Assembly: GCA_963662175.1 (NCBI GenBank)
Contig: OY759223.1
Coordinates: 6,977,549-7,041,548 of the forward strand
Origin: Aradus depressus
Lineage: Eukaryota; Arthropoda; Insecta; Hemiptera; Aradidae
DNA: 64,000 bases
Reading direction: 5' to 3'
In this document: piece by piece, positions 12,001 to 19,351 of the stretch
Layout: every line of letters starts with the position of its first letter
Position numbering within the stretch: the first letter of the stretch is position 1
The notes under the pieces: model-generated
The model's database searches: none
Seen by the model: only the letters and a program-made list of their open reading frames with translations
What the model was told of the DNA's origin: nothing
Program-made: the position numbers and the translations under genes

Positions 12001-13483
12001 AATTTTATTCTATGAATATTTTTTTTTTTTTTTTTTTTACATTTTATTCAGAGAATGAAATTATGTTAACATTATTTACAAATATTTCTTTTTGTTAAAA
12101 ATGTTGGTCATTACACATCGACACCTGGACCACTAGCTATTGATTGTCTTTTTTCGGTTTTGGATCATCTGTTATTTTACAGTGGCCAAATGGATTAATA
12201 ATATTATATAAATTTTATGTATATTATAAAGATAGGATTTATAAAATACAGTAGATTCTCTCTTATCCGGCGTTCTGTTAACCGGCGCGAAGTTTAATTT
12301 TTTTCCACAGAAACCCTCTCCTCCTATTTATTTTTCCTTTCCACCAGTTCTATTTTTCTGTTTTCATTTGATTCTCATAGTGAAAAGAATCGTTGGATCG
12401 TTTTTCAGACGTCTTAACACTAAAGAAGTGGTGGGACTATGCAGCGCGGAAGTGTTGTGTTAGAGAAACAAAAGAAAATTACCGATTTTTTTAACAAATA
12501 ATATTTTTAAAATTTTAGATTTTGTTTTAAATATGTATGTAATTAAACGCAGATTTCAAAATATCTATTTAATGCTTGGATAAATATACATATGTATGTA
12601 CATATAATAAATCAATGTTCAGTATGTACATAGTTGTCAATTTAATAAATATTATCAACAAAATACATATGTACGTGTTTATTCCTTAGCTCACCTAAAA
12701 ACACTTTTTTTATGCTATAATTGATATATTTTTTCTCATTATTTGATGATTTCCGTTATTAGGCGTTTTCTGTTATCCGGCGTCACGTCGATCCCGGCAA
12801 CGCCGGATAAGGGAGAGTCTACTGTACAAACTTATGGTCTGCACTTATTCAATTATCAGCTGGCAGGCTGGCAATGTTGTTTGGATATATTTGTATGTTT
12901 GTCCGCTTAGCGACACTGTCGTTGTTCGGATACAATCGCTATACATTCTATTGAAAATTATGTTCAAACACTTAGAAACAATTTTTTTTTTGGAATCGGC
13001 GGAGAACATGAAATTTTGGTGAAAATTCAACATCGAATTTCTGACAGATTTCATAACTTCTCCTATACTTTATATAGCTGGGGAAATGAAAAAAATAACG
13101 TTATTTAACAATTTACTTGTTCCCATCGCTGTGCCGATCTTTGGTTGCCTCTACACTATTTTTAAGTAACAATGACAATGAAGCTACCTACTTAATTGCT
13201 AATCCACTTACTCTGATCTCCTTGACAAACAGGCCGCCCGATTTGAGATGTTTCCTTCGGTACTCGGACGTTGGGAATGTCTTGTAGATGAAGCTACGCT
13301 GAAGCCGACGTCCAGAGCCCAGAACAAGTTCGGCGTGGAGGCGACACATCTCCGACGCATAGTTGTCCCCTTTTCCCACAGCCTCGGACTTGCGAACCGA
13401 TCGCACCCGAACGATGCTTCGCCGGCGCTCTTCTTCGATGAGGCTCTGTTCCAACCAGTCCTGTATGTCCTCATTCATTTTGC
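1125..13483 (-). CDS. CHK kinase-like (EcKinase family) protein gene, five coding exons, 3' end outside window
   Basis: Five exons splice in phase: 13478-13212 (residues 1-89), 8716-8594 (90-130), 6335-6229 (131-165), 2771-2637 (to 211) and 1292-1125 (to about 266). All introns have GT donors and AG acceptors. Residues 35-42 read GKGDNYAS, FIYK at 63-66 supplies the likely ATP-contacting lysine, LLLEDLS closes exon 2, LDFAHCSLVVRSLAKFHALS fills exon 3, and NHGDCWVNN at 244-252 holds the presumed catalytic aspartate. These are signatures of the CHK/EcKinase branch of phosphotransferases; some insect members phosphorylate ecdysteroids, but substrate cannot be told from sequence. The family is usually about 400 residues, so the DFQ-containing C-terminal exons are missing because the window ends. 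An acceptor five bases before the ATG shows at least one upstream 5' UTR exon. No in-frame lesion is seen. Introns of about 4.5, 2.3, 3.5 and 1.3 kb are filled by repeats. Confidence 0.9.
1407..1660 (+). mobile_element. SINE-A copy, internally deleted
   Basis: tRNA-like head (GCCGGTAGCTCAGTGG, A-box-like) and a decayed B-box-like GGGTTCAAAACC, then the family body (AATAAACTTAAGCACGCCGT, AGAGCGCTCTGG, AAAGCCCGGGC) and a TAACTAACTA tail. It lies in the intron after CHK exon 5. Confidence 0.9.
1791..2087 (-). mobile_element. SINE-A copy
   Basis: Antisense copy running from tail (AGGTTAGGTTTTATGACTCA) to head (CTGAGCTACCGGCGCC). It sits tail-to-tail with the copy at 1407-1660, so the pair could form an imperfect hairpin in the CHK intron 4 transcript. 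Confidence 0.9.
2112..2580. repeat. Rep-1 fragments in opposite orientations
   Basis: 2112-2462 is a plus-oriented 3' portion of Rep-1 (GCCGATGTAATAAATATATC, then the GATTAATTCGTGCTAGG end). 2463-2580 is a minus-oriented 5' end (GATTACATAACTTCCCC). No gene is seen between this and CHK exon 4. Confidence 0.7.
2637..2771 (-). CDS. CHK kinase-like gene, coding exon 4
   Basis: One base, 44 codons and two bases. Acceptor after a long pyrimidine tract (TTTTTTCAG), donor GTAATG. It encodes ERGDFLVQDFEKHYF... through KVGLHQLVDTMENKWGEN. The split tryptophan codon is completed by the first base of exon 5, confirming phase. Confidence 0.85.
3208..3244 (-). ncRNA. Hammerhead ribozyme-like motif, mirror copy
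   Basis: Exact reverse complement of the motif at 3267-3303, produced by the palindrome. It has the same core and the same weak stem I. The two copies diverge from the palindrome centre. Confidence 0.45.
3267..3303 (+). ncRNA. Hammerhead ribozyme-like motif (weak stem I)
   Basis: Core CTGACGA (3271-3277), one unpaired T, three-pair stem II GGT/GCC, then GAAA (3290-3293). A two-pair stem III follows (AC/GT with CG loop) and A17 at 3299. Predicted cleavage is after 3299. Stem I is only about three pairs including a wobble, so self-cleavage activity is doubtful. A mirror copy lies at 3244-3208 on minus. Confidence 0.45.
3601..3740. repeat. Imperfect hairpin with CAG/CTG-rich stem
   Basis: Arms of about 50 bp (3601-3650 and 3692-3740) around GCAGCAGCAAATGCACGCT and its complement, with a 41-bp loop. 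It lies inside the hAT-like element. No coding role is visible. Confidence 0.7.
4050..4340 (-). pseudogene. Jockey-like LINE 3' end fragment
   Basis: Read on minus, it has decayed C-terminal coding sequence of the kind found in jockey-type LINEs (a HFLNDILNANGLE-like stretch before a stop). A 3' UTR containing GTGATTTCTCCCCTCTT follows, ending at an ATTATTATT-rich tail at low coordinates. The same 3' end occurs on plus at 7631-8142. It is 5'-truncated, in CHK intron 3. Confidence 0.6.
4345..4500 (-). repeat. LINE-related relic shared with 47.24-47.70 kb
   Basis: AGTCCGTAAGTCCACATC and GCGTCTGTTCATTTCTTGTC occur in the same order near 47250 and 47680, where a later LINE insertion splits the copy. 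The strand is set from that copy, which reads RT-like sequence on minus. This copy shows the uninterrupted arrangement. Confidence 0.55.
4540..4800 (-). repeat. Rep-1 fragment
   Basis: Minus-oriented 5' half, ending GATTACATAACTTCCCC near 4780. 4801-5270 then holds a C-rich short stretch and no supported gene. Confidence 0.6.
5271..5642 (+). mobile_element. SINE-A copy with 13-bp target duplication
   Basis: Body 5284-5629 is flanked by TCCACTGTAAATT at 5271-5283 and 5630-5642, direct proof of retroposition. The head has GCCGGTACCTCAGTGG, the B-box-like GGGTTCGAAACCC lies about 50 bp in, and the tail ends AACCTAACC. It lies in CHK intron 3. Confidence 0.95.
5725..6115 (+). repeat. Rep-1 copy, 5' truncated
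   Basis: Contains the CTGCCGAAGTAATGAATTTA block and the terminal GATTAATTCCTTCTGGGG. It ends about 110 bases before CHK exon 3's donor. Confidence 0.7.
6229..6335 (-). CDS. CHK kinase-like gene, coding exon 3
   Basis: 35 codons plus two bases. Acceptor TGTTTCAG, donor GTAAGTTC. It encodes a segment ending LAKFHALSAIL, the alpha-helical stretch following the hinge in CHK kinases. The two leftover bases pair with the first base of exon 4 to give lysine. Confidence 0.88.
6391..6730 (+). mobile_element. SINE-A copy with TAA-rich tail
   Basis: Full-length copy beginning AGGGCACCGGTAGCTCAGTG and ending in a TAATAATAA microsatellite tail (6703-6728). It lies in CHK intron 2, immediately upstream of exon 3. 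Confidence 0.9.
6790..7335 (-). repeat. Rep-1 copy, near full length
   Basis: Minus-oriented copy running from a decayed GTACTTC...GGGC end to GATTACATAACTTCC and an outer TACTTCGTATAACTGAG. It contains three internal ATTCATTACA blocks. Confidence 0.75.
7619..8154 (+). mobile_element. 5'-truncated jockey-like LINE with 12-bp target duplication
   Basis: GTATGTCCATAA flanks the insert at 7619-7630 and 8143-8154. The 512-bp insert encodes, with frameshifts, a C-terminal LINE segment (NKALHTDLNIPFV, then SATLPERRLKRQRPRDLL) and a 3' UTR with GTGATTTCTCCTCTCTTG. It ends AATAAAAAATTTTTTAAAA. Sequence between 7345 and 7618 holds no supported gene. It lies in CHK intron 2. Confidence 0.8.
8155..8590. 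other. Intronic stretch without recognised feature
   Basis: CHK intron 2 sequence just 3' of exon 2, AT-rich, with no repeat family or gene that I recognise. Confidence 0.5.
8594..8716 (-). CDS. CHK kinase-like gene, coding exon 2
   Basis: 41 codons, phase 0 at both ends, acceptor TTTGACAG and donor GTAAGTG. It encodes MYKEVLPLMESIRLE followed, 19 residues later, by FETLLLEDLS. The M-Y-x-E-V-L-P block directly after F-V-K-E-I-R of exon 1 and the later L-L-E-D-L block are typical of this kinase family. Confidence 0.88.
8740..9058. repeat. AT-rich intronic stretch with TA microsatellite
   Basis: Low-complexity sequence in CHK intron 1 with a TA dinucleotide run at about 9015-9042. The minus-strand 64-residue frame here is a microsatellite translation. 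Confidence 0.7.
9062..9325 (-). mobile_element. SINE-A copy, head missing
   Basis: Starts with the tail (AGTTATTATGATTCTTGCCC) and runs to the AAAAACCTAAGG body. The tRNA-like head is replaced by unrelated sequence, with only GCTTGAGAT left. Confidence 0.8.
9440..9960 (+). repeat. Rep-1 copy
   Basis: Starts near TTCATGTTTTCCGACCTCC, passes CACGATAACTCCCGATAGAA, and contains two GCCGATGTAA-type blocks. The 3' end is decayed at CAGTAACTCACC. Confidence 0.75.
9960..10795. other. Unassigned intronic sequence
   Basis: No supported gene. A short minus-strand stretch at about 10260-10385 (ACCACCTCCTGATGAACAAG) recalls ribozyme-flanking sequence, but the GAAA core element is GAAG, so I do not call it. 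Confidence 0.4.
10800..11130 (-). repeat. Rep-1 fragment
   Basis: Begins with the well-kept terminal block CCGACAATGTACTTCCCCAG (minus-oriented 3' end) and continues to TACATTCATTCTATCGGGAG. 11131-11465 is AT-rich with no feature. Confidence 0.75.
11923..12130. repeat. Foldback repeat with T-run spacers
   Basis: GTCCATGTGTCGATGTGTAA at the left is mirrored by TTACACATCGACACCTGGAC at the right. Inner arms GTAAATAATGTTAACATAAT match too. The right half also occurs at 25560-25665. Confidence 0.75.
12247..12826 (+). mobile_element. pogo/Tigger-like relic with TA duplication and PCNA-box remnant
   Basis: TA flanks both ends (12247-12248, 12825-12826). The TIR CAGTAGATTCTCTCTTATCC on the left matches CAGTAGACTCTCCCTTATCC on the right. 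A short frame at about 12435-12502 ends SVVLEKQKKITDFFNK and then a stop. Q-x-x-I-x-x-F-F is a PCNA-interacting motif, and such a box at the extreme C-terminus is known for pogo transposase. The rest of the transposase is gone. Confidence 0.8.
13212..13478 (-). CDS. CHK kinase-like gene, coding exon 1
   Basis: 89 codons starting at ATG 13478. The exon contains the GKGDNYAS motif and the FIYK lysine segment. The acceptor (TTTAAACAG) lies at about 13484, so the exon begins with GCAAA and then the ATG. The donor is GTAAGT immediately after codon 89 (phase 0). The overlapping plus-strand 129-residue frame and the second minus-strand frame here are shadows. Confidence 0.9.
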
Positions 13484-13624
13484 CTGTTTAAAAGAAAATA
13501 AATTATATGTAAATATATTTGTTTATGTATTTATCACCTTCATAATGTACTTGATGTACTCGCAAAAGTTAGTAAAAAACCCAAATCGTGAAGTGGAAAA
13601 TGTATGGATTGAAAAGTATGAGAG

Positions 13625-13672
13625 AAAAAAAACATGAAAACTGTGAAAAAAAACATGAAAACTGTGAAAAAA
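13625..13672. repeat. Short tandem repeat
   Basis: GAAAAAAAACATGAAAACTG is repeated about two and a half times, upstream of the CHK coding start. Confidence 0.8.
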
Positions 13673-13674
13673 AA

Positions 13675-13812
13675 CTTCCCCTCCACGAAAAAATTAGTTA
13701 CGTTTTTGTTCTCCCTCCAAAGCCAATCGACCGTCTGGGCTAAAACAACAATATTTGACTTACATAGTGCATTCTGAATTCTTATTTTAAATGTTGTGTC
13801 GATAAATACTAT
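13675..13812 (-). repeat. Rep-1 fragment
   Basis: Minus-oriented 3' end (AACTTCCCCTCCACG, then GCCAATCGACCGTCTGGGCT). 13813-14285 has no recognised feature. A 5' UTR exon of the CHK gene could be anywhere upstream, but I cannot place it. Confidence 0.65.
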
Positions 13813-14289
13813 TATTATTAAAGTATTTTCTTTTGTGATTATTAAGAACAATTTCGTCATTAATTTATATGGCATTGGATGTTTTGAGACATACACGTTA
13901 TACAAATGAAGACAAACTTCATTCAACTTTATTGAATCTCAAAGCATAAATAATTTCATTTAATACAATATAATTTAACACATACTAAACTTGTCTAAAA
14001 CCATTTCAATCCCATGTAAAAATTTAATTGAACACTGTTACCAACCTCCTCAACAAAACAATAATATACAATTATTTTCTCATTTATATTGTAATTAGCA
14101 GTATTACCTGAATTTTTCCTATAATATCTCTCATGCGATTCCTAGGCATTTCTTCGACAATACATTCATGACTACAATTTTTAATTATTCACATGGAATT
14201 AGGCTTATAGTCAAATCCCAGAAAAAAGGCAATGTTGTTTATTGTTTTGGTATGAAAACTAATTTACGAACAAGCAGCGATGGTCATCG

Positions 14290-14485
14290 TAATTAATAAT
14301 AATAACCCGTGCAACGGTGGACGAAATCTTGCGAGGCCTTTGAGTGTTTTTACTGGGAAGTGAAAAAAAAAAACCTTGAGTACGTTGTCCTTCGGATGGG
14401 ATCTTAGACGATAGTCCCGGGGCTTTTCGAATGTAAACCTAAACCTGGGAGGGCAGAATTTCTCCCGCTTTAGAGCTAACAGAGA
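14290..14485 (+). mobile_element. Decayed SINE-A relic
   Basis: CTTGAGTACGTTGTCCTTCG and GGATGGGATCTTAGACGATA identify the body. Head and tail are badly eroded. Confidence 0.6.
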
Positions 14486-14725
14486 AGGGATAAGAGCGTT
14501 CGATGCTTAGGTCCCTAGGTGTACACAACAAGCCTCCCAATATATCTAAATCTGTCTATGGTTGACTATCATCGCTTCTGGTTGCTGCCTATCTACCGAA
14601 ATTGCTGTCCTGAAGTGTTTTTTCAGAAAATATGTGAAAACGGTACTATAAAGTCCACCTATATTCTATATTTTTTTAGTACGAACCAAACGAAAACTTA
14701 TTTTATCTTTACATGTGGTGTCTAA

Positions 14726-14915
14726 TGAGTTCAGGATCGCGAGTTGAAAATCTAGTCGGGGTCTTTGGTTGTTTTAACTGCGTAGTGACAAAAATGTTGA
14801 GCACGTCGTCCTTCGGACTGGACTGCAAGTGACGGTGACAGACTTGTTAGACGTTGAGTACTCGTTAAAGACTCTTAGCCAAAAGAAGGAAAAAAATGTT
14901 GAGCACGCTGTCCCT
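14726..14915 (+). mobile_element. Decayed SINE-A relic
   Basis: ATGTTGAGCACGTCGTCCTT and AGTACTCGTTAAAGACTC match the body. A B-box-like GATCGCGAGTTGAAAATC is decayed. Followed at 15020-15085 by a direct duplication of TTCATAAAGTTAGATGCTGT. 14916-15385 otherwise holds nothing I recognise. Confidence 0.55.
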
Positions 14916-15387
14916 CGTAGTTGAGCCCGTTTTGCCCTAATACTTAATATGGAAAGTTCTTCAAGTCGATGGAGTTTTGTGATGTTTGTTAAATAATTTC
15001 TTAAGTAAAATTATGATTTAAGTATATTTATGAAGTTAGATGCTGTTATACTTCTAAGTATATTCATAAAGTTAGATGCTGTATACGGCGAGGCGGGGGT
15101 GGGGATGGAGTGGAAGGGGAGGGGAGGGGATGGATTCCGAGCATGCCTTTTTACTCTACTAAGGAATTTGTGCTATTCCTCTCTCTTCTTCTCCTCCAGT
15201 TATCAAATGGTTCTTTATAACGCTTCTGAGTCCTGAAAACAAGCTTCAACATCTTATCTACATTTCATTTCGTCCAATGTCGTTGGGGTATTCCCCCTAA
15301 AAATTTAGAAAGTATATAAACTAACTCATAGTTTCTTTATCATGTATTTAATACATAAAACGCTTTTAAAAAAAGTGGTACAATACA

Positions 15388-15545
15388 AATAAAGTTGTCG
15401 GTGAATCACCAAAAATGTACTCCAGAACAAATTAATCCATTACGTTTTCGGCCAAATAAATGGGAGTCGTTCTTATTGCTTTACACATATAATTTTGTTC
15501 AATACTAATAATTCAATCGGGAGTTATTGTGTTCACATACATACA
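15388..15545 (-). repeat. Rep-1 fragment
   Basis: GTCGGTGAATCACC end followed by AACAAATTAATCCATTACG, then a jump to ATCGGGAGTTATTGTGTTC. It has a large internal deletion. Confidence 0.65.
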
Positions 15546-15765
15546 TATGTGTTTATTAACTTCCCAGTCATATTTTTATGTTTCAAGGTCATTAAGTACA
15601 GTATTTTTTACACTATTTTTGGAAAGAAGTATGTGTGTGTGTGTGTATGTATGTACATATGTACGTGCATGGTCAATTTTTCCTGCACGATATCTGGCGA
15701 ATGAAAAATGACATCGACTCCGTTTTGGTGCCAATCGAAGCGTATCAACGTAAATATGATCTAAA
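15546..15765 (+). repeat. Rep-C with GT microsatellite
   Basis: Contains TGTGTGTGTGTGTATGTATG-type microsatellite (about 15631-15662) and GACATCGACTCCGTTTTGGT. The same unit is at 40912-41130 inverted. The short frames here are microsatellite artefacts. Confidence 0.8.
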
Positions 15766-15769
15766 AAGA

Positions 15770-16280
15770 ATTTTATCAAATTCGGTTCTCCCTTTTTCTT
15801 GTTTGAACAAAAAGACAGCTAAAAAAGTGGATTTTAGGAATTCTTGAAAAAGATTCATCCGATCTAATTTGTTCTTGTGGCAATGTAGCATCCTTTAGAG
15901 CCAGATGAAAAAAAACCTGCTTGTTTTTATTTTTTAAATCAGGGGAAAAAAATTAAAATGGTAATTTCAACAAGAGAAATATTAAAAATGTGAGTAGTTT
16001 ATTTCTAGAGCAAATTATAAAAAAATATAATAGAAATACACTACTATGGTAATTTTGGTTCTTATTTTTTTATAATTTGCTCTGTTAATATAGTTAACTC
16101 CGTTGGATAAATGGCGCTGTTATGGGCTGTAATAATTAGGTCGGCTGTGAACAGACATGAGACAGCTTTGTAATTACATTTGAAGTGGCCTTGTCACTAG
16201 TAGTGTCGTGTTGATGTCACATCATCCACCATTATGTCACTAACAAGTCATTTAGCTTATACACAGTTCAGAAGATAATA
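15770..16280. other. Unassigned sequence with small hairpin
   Basis: No gene. AGAGCAAATTATAAAAAAAT (about 16004) and its complement near 16060-16083 form a roughly 80-bp foldback. 16084-16280 shows nothing else. Confidence 0.5.
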
Positions 16281-16284
16281 AATA

Positions 16285-16425
16285 AAAATAAGTCGTCAGT
16301 GAATCATTGGATATGTACTTCCCCAGTACTTATTTATCAACCAGGATTGTCCTCTCCCACACAAACTAATCGATCGGGCTAAAAGTCAATATTCAAATAC
16401 ATGTCAGGGATCTGTGTTGATATAG
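16285..16425 (-). repeat. Rep-1 fragment
   Basis: GTCAGTGAATCATTGGATAT end followed by TACTTCCCCAG and GATCGGGCTAAAAGTCAATA. Confidence 0.65.
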
Positions 16426-16473
16426 TGGAAAGGTAATAAAATAAATAAAAACTAAGAACTTGTTTAACTTTTA

Positions 16474-16812
16474 GTTATTTATTATGACTCATGCCCGGGC
16501 TTTTATTTCTTCTTATCGCCTACTACCAGAGCGCTCTTTTCGTCACTCTGGTGGATATGAGCCCGACTCTACTGTGAGGAGTCCTAAATTTTGCCTACCC
16601 TAAATTTTTATTCACCTAGGGCAGGGGTCTTTAACGAGTACCTGACATCGTACAGGCTCGGGACCATCGCTTAACGTCCCATCCGAAGGACGGCGTGCTT
16701 AAGTTTATTTTACCTCCTAAATAAAATAAACTAAGGGCCTCGGCTGGGTTTCGAACCCACGACCTTGAGCTCAGAAGGCAAGCACGCTTACCACTGAGCT
16801 ACCGGCGCCCTC
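16474..16812 (-). mobile_element. SINE-A copy, full length
   Basis: From TTATTATGACTCATGCCCGG to GAGCTACCGGCGCCCTC, with an intact B-box complement (GGGTTTCGAACCC). Confidence 0.93.
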
Positions 16813-16968
16813 TTTTTACTTTTATAATGTGTGGTAAATATTAAAGGTTTAATGTTAATGTAAAATTAAAATATATCAAAAAATATAAGTAAAATTAATA
16901 ATAATTGAATCAATAATAATGAAATAATAAATAAAACAAAAAATAATTAATAATAAACAATAAATTAC

Positions 16969-17230
16969 CACATTTCCTGTGGAAATTGTATCTCTTTTCT
17001 TTTACTAAATTTTGATTTCTACAGTAATTTCCGAAAAGGGCCCTAAAAAATATCAAAAGTTCAAGAAGTGCAATTTTGAAAAAAGTGCACGTAATTTTAA
17101 AAAAATTTTAATGAACAAACTTTTCATTTGGATTTCTAAAGAGATCTTGTCTTCTAAATGCAAAAATATTAAATCTAATTCAAAGGTTTTTCAAATAATC
17201 TTACTGGGCCAACAGGGAAAATGAATAGAA
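16969..17230 (+). repeat. Rep-E copy
   Basis: Begins ATTACCACATTTCCTGTGGA and ends ACTGGGCCAACAGGGAAAAT. Two other copies lie inverted at 31793-32015 and 54335-54612. The ends share about ten bases in inverted orientation (CATTTCCTGT / ACAGGGAAAATG), so this may be a MITE. The 70-residue frame inside has no family resemblance. Confidence 0.75.
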
Positions 17231-17515
17231 CAGAATTTACGACTACAAATAGTTTGGGTTTATTTTCTTACATCTACATTATAAAATTAAAAAACTAAAC
17301 ATTGAAACAAACAAAAATCAAAAGAACAACTCTTAAAAACTAAATTCTTAAAACTATTATTTCAATCTTTTTCTGTTTTTTTTCTTTTTGGGCATTTTTT
17401 AAATTTAAGTTATATTTTTCTGGGCATATATCCTGTACATATAAAAAAAACAACAGTACCTTCTTTGCGGATCAATTTCACGGCCAATTCATTCCAATTT
17501 AGTTCATTACATTTT
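17231..17515. other. AT-rich stretch without recognised feature
   Basis: Nothing recognisable between Rep-E and the SINE. Confidence 0.5.
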
Positions 17516-17818
17516 AAGTCTAAACACCCGAGGCCCTTAGTTTATTTTATCTGGGAGGTAAAATAAACTTAAGCACGCCGTCCTTCGGATGGGATGTTAA
17601 GCGATGGTCCCGAGCCTGCACGATGTCAGGTACTCGTTAAAGACCCCTACCCTATGTGAATAAAAATTTAGGGTAGGCAAAATTTAGGACTCCCACAGTA
17701 GAGTCGGGCTCATGTCCACCAGAGTGACAAAAGAGCGCTTTGGTAGTAGGCGATATGACCTCGTTGTTAAAGCCCGGGCATGAGTCATAAAACCTAACCT
17801 AACCTAAGTCTAAACACC
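17516..17818 (+). mobile_element. 5'-truncated SINE-A with 13-bp target duplication
   Basis: AAGTCTAAACACC flanks the body (17516-17528 and 17806-17818). The copy begins at CGAGGCCC, lacking the whole tRNA head, so truncation happened during insertion. The tail is CCTAACCTAACC-like. Confidence 0.95.
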
Positions 17819-18039
17819 ACTCTACATCTTTTCTCAGACCGTCGCCATTGAACCCAGGCCTCCACTCGTCTCTATACTAAAAAACAGCTTATGGCCGTGT
17901 TTTGTTTTTTTACTCATTTGTATTAAATGAAATGGTTACATATAATTTAATTTATTAATTCAGTTTCTTCTTGTAGAAAAATAAATATAATTAATTTATT
18001 TTTTATTATTATTAATAATTTAATGTGTGTATTCTTTTT

Positions 18040-18122
18040 ATACATCACATTGTCTAATTCCACAAAAATATATTGATAAAGGAGGGTGCCGGTAGCTCAG
18101 TGGTATGCGTGCTTGCCTTCCT
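18040..18122. repeat. Ribozyme-flank relic joined to a SINE-A head
   Basis: 18040-18080 is the minus-oriented common 3' flank of the hammerhead-bearing family (TGTCTAATTCCACAAAAATA). 18084-18122 is only the first 40 bases of SINE-A (GCCGGTAGCTCAGTGG...), cut where Rep-1 begins. Confidence 0.65.
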
Positions 18123-18580
18123 CATGAGGTTCTGAATTTAAATATAACATTTCATTTCGATACGTTCAACATCAGTTCTTGCGATTTATGAGTTGAGTCC
18201 CCCTGCCCCGCCTTCCCTAAGGCTGAAACGCTTACAATTGATGGGTACTTTTAGGGATTAAAATTCACATGTGAAATTTCGTGTCAATATATTCATTACA
18301 ATAACAGATATTGGAGTTTTTGTCCCCTAATTTCCCTCCCATTTTTGGCTGAAAATTAATACGTGTCGTCATAACAAGGTTCTGGATACAAATATAAAAT
18401 TTCGTATTGATAGATTACGATTCTATCAGGAGTTATCGTGTTCACAGACAGATTTGTTTTTTTTCATTTTTGGAATCAGGAGATTGGAAAACATGAAATT
18501 CAGTTGAAAACTCCGCATCTAATTTTTGACTGATTACATAACTTCCCCTATACTTCATACAGCCGGTGAAGTAAAACTGT
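18120..18580 (-). repeat. Rep-1 copy
   Basis: Minus-oriented copy with three internal blocks, ending GATTACATAACTTCCCC and TACTTCATACAGC. 18581-19116 is AT-rich with no feature. Confidence 0.75.
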
Positions 18581-19119
18581 GTGTTGCAACAACCAGATCT
18601 AATAATGACAACAATGGTTGCACATAAATTAAACTTTTTTTAAATGAAAATCGCGAATCATCAGAAATAAATAAAAAATGTTTTATAGTATTATTATGTT
18701 TAATAAACGCCATCAAATTAGGTTTATTTTGCAACGATCCCACACTATTTTAGAAATATTGTTTTGAATTATTTAAGAAATACAAAAATTGTTAGACTTC
18801 TCAAAAAAAAAAAGGTTTTATAGTTTTAAAATTGTTATACTTATTTCGCTAGATAAATGTTCGATGCCGAAACAAAATTATCCTAAAACATTGTTTAATT
18901 AATTTCTGAATATTGTCTAAATTTTTTTTTTTACTAGTTCAGCATATTACATGCTATGCTAGTTTGTATAAATATAACATTTAAAATAACAGCTTGGCGT
19001 CGTCTCATCTTGAGAACCACCTAGGACTGCTTATAGAAGTGAACAAATAGACAAGAATAAAATATAATTCCGAGAATGGCTACCAATTATGAAAGTAAAC
19101 TTGAACACTTGATCTCTAA

Positions 19120-19340
19120 GAAGGGTGTTACACGTTCAATCTGGCATCAGTTCAGTTCTTGGCCTTGGTCAGACTGACGGGAAACTGATCGTTTATTGCG
19201 TTGACTGATGGACTGAACTGATGGATTTTTAAATATTTTGATAATTTCCATCAGTCTTGACTGAACTGATGCAAGACTGATCGTGTAGCTACATTCTTAT
19301 CAGTCTGGCGTCAGTCACAGCTGAGACAGCGATGTAGACG
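19120..19340. promoter_or_regulatory. Harbinger TIR and subterminal repeat array, left
   Basis: After the TIR, several copies of ACTGAACTGATG or GACTGATGG/CATCAGTC in both orientations lie before 19325. They are likely transposase or MADF binding sites. The right end has fewer copies (about 21985-22080). Confidence 0.6.
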
Positions 19341-19351
19341 GACGGTTCCGG

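Larger units (their letters stand above)
11757..12947. mobile_element. Long inverted-repeat element containing a foldback and a pogo relic
   Basis: Arms 11757-11869 and 12825-12947 are reverse complements apart from a 9-bp indel and scattered changes (shared GCTAAGCGGACAAACATACA). The spacer holds a foldback (11923-12130), an old repeat (12131-12248) and a pogo-like element (12249-12824). No transposase for the outer arms is visible. Confidence 0.7.
11470..13085 (-). repeat. Rep-1 copy split by a nested inverted-repeat element
   Basis: The 3' part is at 11470-11756 and the 5' part resumes at about 12965-13085 (ends TCATAACTTCTCCTATAC). The interruption is exactly the inverted-repeat element 11757-12947, giving an insertion order. 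Confidence 0.65.

Noticed and set aside
13248..13637. 129-codon plus-strand ORF
   Set aside because: Antisense shadow of CHK exon 1 and its flank; the minus frame has the family motifs and splice sites.
13540..13926. 128-codon minus-strand ORF
   Set aside because: Covers a short tandem repeat and a Rep-1 fragment; composition is phenylalanine-rich translation of A-runs.
15631..15662. CRISPR-like or structured array
   Set aside because: Simple GT microsatellite within Rep-C; no spacers.
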